The notes below the pieces were generated by a model. The model did no database searches. It was not told the DNA's origin and worked only from the letters and a program-made list of their open reading frames with translations. Below, piece by piece: positions 6,683 through 10,431 of a DNA stretch of 10,431 bases. The stretch comes from CAZADH01 sp964483805 (lineage in GTDB: Bacteria; Muiribacteriota; Ozemobacteria; Ozemobacterales; Ozemobacteraceae). The first letter of the stretch is position 1. Each line of letters starts with the position of its first letter. The translations under genes were made by a program, and so were the position numbers. The DNA is taken from NCBI GenBank assembly GCA_964483805.1, contig CAZADH010000223.1, forward strand, positions 1 through 10,431, given 5' to 3'.

Positions 6683-7329
6683 TCGACCCGGCCAATCCCA
6701 CGGTTCGCATCGGTCGGCGCGCGGTCGCGCAGAATCCCGTCATTGGCCCTGGGCGCCGCGCTGTTGTGTGGATTCAAGGATGCCGCCGCCGCTGCCCGGG
6801 CTGCATGTCTCCCGAGCTGTTCGACTTCGGCGCCGGTGTTTCGTTTGATGCGGCAGCTCTTGCCGCCTGGATCGTCGCGCAGCCCGACATCGAGGGAGTC
6901 ACCTTCACCGGCGGCGAACCATTCGATCAGGCGGCGGCGGTCGCGGCGGTGTGTACGCGCGTGCGCGCCGACGGGCATCTGGGCATCATCGCATACACCG
7001 GCAATACACTCGAGACCCTGCAAAAAAGGGGAACGCCGGCCCAGCGTGCGTTGTTGGCAAACATCGATCTGCTCATCGACGGACCCTACGAACAAGACGG
7101 CCATGCCGACCTGTTGTGGCGTGGCTCACGGAATCAACGCTTCTGGCCGTTGACGCCGCGGTATCGAGCCCTGGTCGCCGCTCTGACGCCTGCAAGCGAC
7201 CGCTCGGCCGGGACTGAACGCGGGTTTGCTGCCGACGGCGAGGTTGTCATCATCGGGGTGCCCACACAGAACGATGCGGGGGTCGCGGTGGTGAATCGCG
7301 GCGATGCGGGTGCACATCGGCCACAATAG
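6679..7329 (+). CDS. NrdG-like radical SAM 4Fe-4S protein
   Basis: Cytoplasmic radical SAM protein of 216 residues, similar in layout to anaerobic ribonucleotide reductase activating enzymes. It shows 'WIQGC' followed by CX3CX2C (C35, C39, C42) for the 4Fe-4S cluster, 'TFTGGEPF' (75-82) for SAM binding, 'LLIDGPYEQD' (131-140) and 'WRGSRNQRFWPLT' (147-159), both typical of the NrdG-like subfamily, and 'GEVVIIGVP' (187-195) near the end. The ATG at 6679 overlaps the kinase TGA (ATGA) and has no clear ribosome binding site, so translation is probably coupled to the kinase. A longer open frame upstream lies inside the kinase gene and is discounted. No glycyl-radical enzyme such as NrdD is nearby, so a role as NrdG is not supported by context; a modification linked to the kinase is an inference. 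Family is secure, substrate unknown. Confidence 0.88.
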   Translation: MIDPANPTVRIGRRAVAQNPVIGPGRRAVVWIQGCRRRCPGCMSPELFDFGAGVSFDAAALAAWIVAQPDIEGVTFTGGEPFDQAAAVAAVCTRVRADGHLGIIAYTGNTLETLQKRGTPAQRALLANIDLLIDGPYEQDGHADLLWRGSRNQRFWPLTPRYRALVAALTPASDRSAGTERGFAADGEVVIIGVPTQNDAGVAVVNRGDAGAHRPQ

Positions 7330-7427
7330 GGTCCTGCAGTGGCGACTGCTCGCCGTGAATATGCTAACCTTATCGACCAGGGAACCATGGGCGGTGAACG
7401 GCCATTCCCCGCCGACAGGAGGAGCGC
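7330..7427 (+). promoter_or_regulatory. 98-bp intergenic region with possible weak promoter
   Basis: After the radical SAM stop there is a short GCAGT-GGCG-ACTGC hairpin (7336-7349) without a T-run, then an AT-richer patch with TATGCT (7360-7365) that matches four of six -10 positions but has no good -35. A 14-codon frame (7387-7431) ends across the next gene's start. The downstream genes could be read from here or by read-through from the kinase promoter. Confidence 0.25.
7417..7424 (+). promoter_or_regulatory. strong Shine-Dalgarno AGGAGGAG pointing to a CTG start
   Basis: AGGAGG (7417-7422) is five bases before CTG at 7428, which is in frame with the ATG at 7464. That ATG has no ribosome binding site directly upstream. 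An in-frame TGA at 7395 limits the gene on the left, and no ATG, GTG or TTG in frame lies between it and 7464. Confidence 0.65.
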
Positions 7428-7880
7428 CTGAGCAGCGTTGGGCCGACCCCGATCGCCGGTGCTATGGGCACCGGCCTGATTACGGCCGCCGCGTTGCGGC
7501 GGTTTGCGGTGCTCTTCGGTCTGTTCACGTTTCTGCCGCTGTGTTTGATCGTCGCCCTCGGACTCTACGCTCTCGATCTCGAAGAGGGGTATCGTCAGGA
7601 GCGTGAGGCGCGGGCGTTGACTGCCACCCTCGAGAGCATCGTTCGTCGCATCGATTCGCCGGGTTTCCTGCGGCAACGGTTCACGGCGTTCGCATCGGCA
7701 TTGATGCGCAACGGCATGACGCCGACGTCGATCGACCGGGCGATCCGCTCGGCGCACCAGATCCGCACGGCCCTCGTCGATGCGTGTCGCGACCACGTGG
7801 GTGGTACCGCATGGCAGGACGATGTGACTCCGGTCATCCTCAAGCGCACCGAGACAACGTGCGAAGTGGTATCGGCGTGA
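7428..7880 (+). CDS. short membrane protein, probably an internally deleted sensor SpoIIE-type phosphatase
   Basis: Encodes 150 residues from CTG 7428, or 138 from ATG 7464. Counting from the ATG, one transmembrane helix (about 14-37, 'FAVLFGLFTFLPLCLIVALGL') is followed by a helical, probably periplasmic stretch (38-98), as at the N-terminus of a membrane sensor. The last 40 residues then resemble the very end of a SpoIIE/RsbU phosphatase: 'IRTALVDACRDHVGGTAWQDDVTPVILKR' elements match the family's final helix and DD(I/V)TL strand; compare 'GAAQYDDMTLICIG' at the end of the phosphatase at 2-1246. The middle of such a protein (rest of the sensor and nearly all of the catalytic domain) is absent, although the frame stays open. 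It could be a deletion remnant, an assembly collapse, or an unrelated small protein. The stop overlaps the next gene (GTGA). Confidence 0.7.
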   Translation: MSSVGPTPIAGAMGTGLITAAALRRFAVLFGLFTFLPLCLIVALGLYALDLEEGYRQEREARALTATLESIVRRIDSPGFLRQRFTAFASALMRNGMTPTSIDRAIRSAHQIRTALVDACRDHVGGTAWQDDVTPVILKRTETTCEVVSA

Positions 7881-9577
7881 CCGAGACCAGCGTCGGCACA
7901 GGCCTGCGGCCGGGGTTGCTGCTGGGCATCTTTCTGCTGGCTTCGGTGCTGTACTCGACGTGGTTCATCGTGGCGTCGAGTTTCGTCATCGACGGCACCC
8001 GGTGGTTCTGTCTCGCCGACGACATGATGATTTCGCTGCGGTACGCGCGCAACCTCGCCACCGGTCACGGATGGTGCTGGAACCCCAACGAGACGCCGCC
8101 CGTGGAAGGCGTCACCAACCCCGGCTGGACCTTGATCCTAGCGGGGATGCACGGCCTGGGTCTGCCGCCCGAGCACATCTCGTTGGCGGTGCAGATCCTG
8201 GGTGCTGTCCTGCTGCTGCTGCAGGTGGTGCTCCTGTGGCGGCTCGGTCGCTGTCTGGCGCCCGACTCCGTGTTTGTGGCCGGGGGCGCGGCGTTGCTGC
8301 TGGTCGGCCATTTTCATTCGACCTTCTGGGCGCTGACCGGTTGGGAAACGCCCTTGCTCGGCGTGGTGATGATTGCTGTTGTATTGCAGTTCGCCCGGGC
8401 CCCGTCAGGCGGTCGGATTGGGCCATCGGTCTGGTTTCTGCTCGGTTTGGGTGTGCTTGTCCGCATTGACGTCAGCGTTGTTTTTGCCGCGCTCATCGCG
8501 TTCGTGGGGTGGCGGCGTCGGTACGGTGGCCCGGCGGCGGCTCTCGACCCCGATTGGCGCTGGGGCGTCGTCGTTTTGCTTTTGTGCGTCGGCGGTCAGA
8601 CCGTGTGGCGCTGGTGGGTCTTTGGCGAGTTACTGCCCAATACTTACTATCTCAAAATGACGGGTTATCCGGTTGAACTGCGGATAACGCGGGGCCTCTC
8701 TGTGTTGGCGAACTTCACGTGGTATCTGAACCCGCTCTTCGTCGCGCTGGCCGTCGCGGTGCCGTGGTGGCTGCGGCCCCTTGCCCGTGGCGGCAACGAC
8801 GATGCGGTTGTTCATGACCCACCGCCAGTCGCCGTGCACGAGACCGGGTCCCCGGTGCCCGCCCTGGCTCTGTGGATGTTTGCAATATGTTGTACATACA
8901 GCATTTACGTCGGCGGCGACGCGTGGGACTGGTGGGGCGGCAGCAACCGCTTCATCACCCCGGCGATGCCGCTCTATTTTCTGTTGCTCGCGCAGGGTCT
9001 CGATCTCATCCGCCGCCGCTGGTTGCCGCGCTTGGCTGCGGGCGCGCCGGTGTTGGCGCGGTTCGGTATGCACGGCGTATTGATGCTAGCGCTCCTGCAA
9101 ATCAACGCCTTTCACGGCACCGCGGCCTGGCGGGTGTGGTGGGGTTTCGATCCGGTCCTGCACCTCGACGATCATCCCGGCATGGTGCGTTGTGCGCTGA
9201 CACTGTCACGTTTGACCCGGCCGGAAGCCACGGTTGCCGTGGTCTGGGCCGGCATCATTCCCTACATTACCGATCGGCGGTCGATTGACCTGCTCGGCAA
9301 GAACGATCCGGTCATTGCCCGCCTGCCGATGCACCGGGTCGACGGGCCGCTGCGCTACACGGCGTTCTGGCCCGGCCATCTGAAATGGGATTATTCATGG
9401 TCGATCGGCCGGTTGCGCCCCGACGTGGTCGTTGGGCGCTGGCTGCAACCCGAGACCGCGGCACCGTTCCTGCGGGACTACGAGACGGTGCGTGTTGCGG
9501 GTATCGAGGTGTTCTGCCGCCGCGATTCGCCGCACCTCGACCGCGCGGTGTTGGCGGAATTGGCGGCTCAACCATGA
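7877..9577 (+). CDS. AftB-like GT-C membrane glycosyltransferase
   Basis: Polytopic inner-membrane protein (566 residues, roughly 9-11 hydrophobic segments) of the polyprenyl-phosphate-sugar-dependent GT-C superfamily, acting on the outer face of the membrane. The first external loop carries 'LADDMMISLRYARNLATGHG' (46-65) and 'NPNETPPVEGVTNPGWTL' (69-86). This pattern (DD...RYxxNLxxGHGxxxNxxExVEGxTNxxW) is that of mycobacterial AftB arabinofuranosyltransferase and its relatives; D48-D49 are the likely catalytic acids. The C-terminal region has the family element 'IPYITDRRSIDLLGKNDPVIAR' (461-482). The GTG at 7877 overlaps the preceding stop; GTG at 7859 is an alternative. The frame extends further upstream only through the preceding gene. 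Its stop overlaps the next ATG, so three genes form a tight operon. Substrate sugar and acceptor are unknown; arabinose should not be assumed. Confidence 0.87.
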   Translation: MTETSVGTGLRPGLLLGIFLLASVLYSTWFIVASSFVIDGTRWFCLADDMMISLRYARNLATGHGWCWNPNETPPVEGVTNPGWTLILAGMHGLGLPPEHISLAVQILGAVLLLLQVVLLWRLGRCLAPDSVFVAGGAALLLVGHFHSTFWALTGWETPLLGVVMIAVVLQFARAPSGGRIGPSVWFLLGLGVLVRIDVSVVFAALIAFVGWRRRYGGPAAALDPDWRWGVVVLLLCVGGQTVWRWWVFGELLPNTYYLKMTGYPVELRITRGLSVLANFTWYLNPLFVALAVAVPWWLRPLARGGNDDAVVHDPPPVAVHETGSPVPALALWMFAICCTYSIYVGGDAWDWWGGSNRFITPAMPLYFLLLAQGLDLIRRRWLPRLAAGAPVLARFGMHGVLMLALLQINAFHGTAAWRVWWGFDPVLHLDDHPGMVRCALTLSRLTRPEATVAVVWAGIIPYITDRRSIDLLGKNDPVIARLPMHRVDGPLRYTAFWPGHLKWDYSWSIGRLRPDVVVGRWLQPETAAPFLRDYETVRVAGIEVFCRRDSPHLDRAVLAELAAQP

Positions 9578-10431
9578 ACCTAGCGGCCACCTGGAAACAC
9601 CACCTCCTGCTGTTGATGCTTATCGGAATGGGCGTGTTCGTGCTCACCGTCATGTGGCAGCAGGGGCTGGACTGGTGGCACGTCGTGTTGCTGGCCTCGA
9701 TCGTCGTGGTGGGTTGGTTCTTCTGGTACGTGCCGTGTTTCTGGCCGCACGCTGCGGCGCGTGCCGGTGATCTGCCCCGACTGCACGCGATGCTGGCGCG
9801 CAAAGCGCCGCTCGCTACCTACGACCTGCAAGGCTTCATGCCGCTGCATCACGCGGTGATCGGCGGGCATCCCGAGGCCGTTGCGCTGCTGCTTGCCAGC
9901 GGTGCGCCGATCAATGAACCCACGCGGTCGCGGGCGTGGCCGGGGGCCACGGCCCTGCACCTGGCGGCGGTTGTCGGCAATCCGGGCGGCATTGGCGCCC
10001 TGTTGTTGCGGCACGGGGCCGATCCGAATGTGCGCATGCCCGACGGCTCGACGCCGCTCGATCTTGCCATCTTCAATAACCTACCCGAATTCGTTGTGCA
10101 GTTGCTCGACGGCGGTGCCAATCCGAACCTGCATGGCGAACGCAGCGCGCCGCCGCTGCACATGGCGGCTCTCGTCGATCGGCTCGATCTGGTGCGGGTG
10201 CTGCTCGATCGCGGCGCCCACCTGGCAGGCGGGGCGCCGTCGCGGGGGACGGCGATGCACGTGGCGGCGGCGAGCCCGACCTACGTGAGCCGCGACGAAG
10301 TCCCGGCCGACATCCTCGAGAAAGAGAAGGCCATCTACCGCGCCCAGTTCGAAGGTTCGGGCAAGCCGGCCAACGTGATCGAGAAGATCGTCGAAGGCAA
10401 GCTGGGCTCGTACTACGAACAGGTGTGCCTG
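9574..10431 (+). CDS. membrane-anchored ankyrin-repeat protein, running into EF-Ts sequence at the window end
   Basis: An open frame of 286 residues with no stop before the edge. Two transmembrane helices (about 9-27 and 36-53) precede ankyrin repeats at about 57-85 (degenerate), 87-117, 125-154, 158-188 and 192-222, with consensus pieces such as 'TALHLAAVVGN', 'TPLDLAIFNN' and 'LLLRHGADPN'. From about residue 226 the sequence stops being ankyrin and matches the C-terminal half of elongation factor Ts ('AMHVAAASPTYVSRDEVP' and onward). The start at 9574 overlaps the glycosyltransferase stop (ATGA), so the N-terminal 225 residues belong to this operon; ankyrin repeats usually bind proteins, here probably on the cytoplasmic side. 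The true C-terminus is not seen. The fused product is unlikely to be real. Confidence 0.8.
   Translation, partial: MNLAATWKHHLLLLMLIGMGVFVLTVMWQQGLDWWHVVLLASIVVVGWFFWYVPCFWPHAAARAGDLPRLHAMLARKAPLATYDLQGFMPLHHAVIGGHPEAVALLLASGAPINEPTRSRAWPGATALHLAAVVGNPGGIGALLLRHGADPNVRMPDGSTPLDLAIFNNLPEFVVQLLDGGANPNLHGERSAPPLHMAALVDRLDLVRVLLDRGAHLAGGAPSRGTAMHVAAASPTYVSRDEVPADILEKEKAIYRAQFEGSGKPANVIEKIVEGKLGSYYEQVCL
10252..10431 (+). other. tsf: fragment of tsf (elongation factor Ts), C-terminal part, probably joined by misassembly
   Basis: The last 60 codons encode a stretch typical of EF-Ts: AMHVAAASPTYVSRDEVP, then DILEKEKAIYRAQ, GSGKPANVIEKIVEGKL and YYEQVCL. EF-Ts is the nucleotide exchange factor for EF-Tu. 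The UBA-like N-terminal domain and the first half of the core are missing, and the sequence upstream is ankyrin. The changeover falls where both families read (A)MHVAAA, about 10252-10271, which would suit a false join through a shared k-mer. EF-Ts is normally next to rpsB, which is absent here. Confidence 0.8.

Noticed and set aside
7387..7431. 14-codon open frame before the short membrane protein
   Set aside because: It has no ribosome binding site or recognisable leader-peptide features; I keep it only as context for the CTG start.
8205..8225. CTG triplet run
   Set aside because: It encodes a Leu-rich transmembrane helix in the GT-C enzyme and needs no repeat explanation.

Overview
The window is 10,431 bases of GC-rich bacterial DNA with no RNA genes, insertion sequences or CRISPR arrays that I can see. 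It looks like a whole contig from an environmental assembly: the first gene is open at the left edge, and the last reading frame changes abruptly from ankyrin repeats into the C-terminal half of translation factor EF-Ts near the right edge. The content (GAF-SpoIIE phosphatase, Hanks-type Ser/Thr kinase with TPR-like repeats, SH3-like secreted protein, GT4 and GT-C glycosyltransferases, ankyrin protein) suits a signalling-rich Gram-negative lineage such as Acidobacteriota, Riflebacteria, Myxococcota or relatives. Nothing here fixes the phylum.

Layout. (1) 2-1246, plus strand: C-terminal part of a GAF + SpoIIE/RsbU-type protein phosphatase. (2) 1268-3830, minus strand, convergent with (1): a GT4 glycosyltransferase followed by a secreted SH3-like/beta-propeller-like protein. 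(3) 3831-3940: a divergent promoter region with a perfect 9-bp inverted repeat that appears to supply both -10 boxes. (4) 3941-7329, plus strand: a 913-residue Ser/Thr kinase, translationally coupled (ATGA) to an NrdG-like radical SAM protein. The kinase linker carries two in-frame copies of a 60-bp palindrome-containing repeat. (5) 7428-10431, plus strand: a short membrane protein that looks like an internally deleted sensor phosphatase and probably starts at CTG, then an AftB-like GT-C glycosyltransferase (GTGA overlap), then a membrane-anchored ankyrin protein (ATGA overlap) that runs into EF-Ts sequence.

How the genes may work together. Phosphorylation signalling (kinase, SpoIIE-type phosphatase, phosphatase remnant) sits beside cell-envelope glycan functions (cytoplasmic GT4, polyprenyl-dependent GT-C, exported SH3-like protein). 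The kinase and radical SAM protein are very probably co-expressed and may act together, but no glycyl-radical enzyme or other recognised radical SAM substrate is present, so their joint role is open. The most notable items are the kinase/radical SAM pair, the coding palindromic repeat, the deleted phosphatase with a CTG start, and the ankyrin/EF-Ts junction, which I judge to be an assembly artefact.
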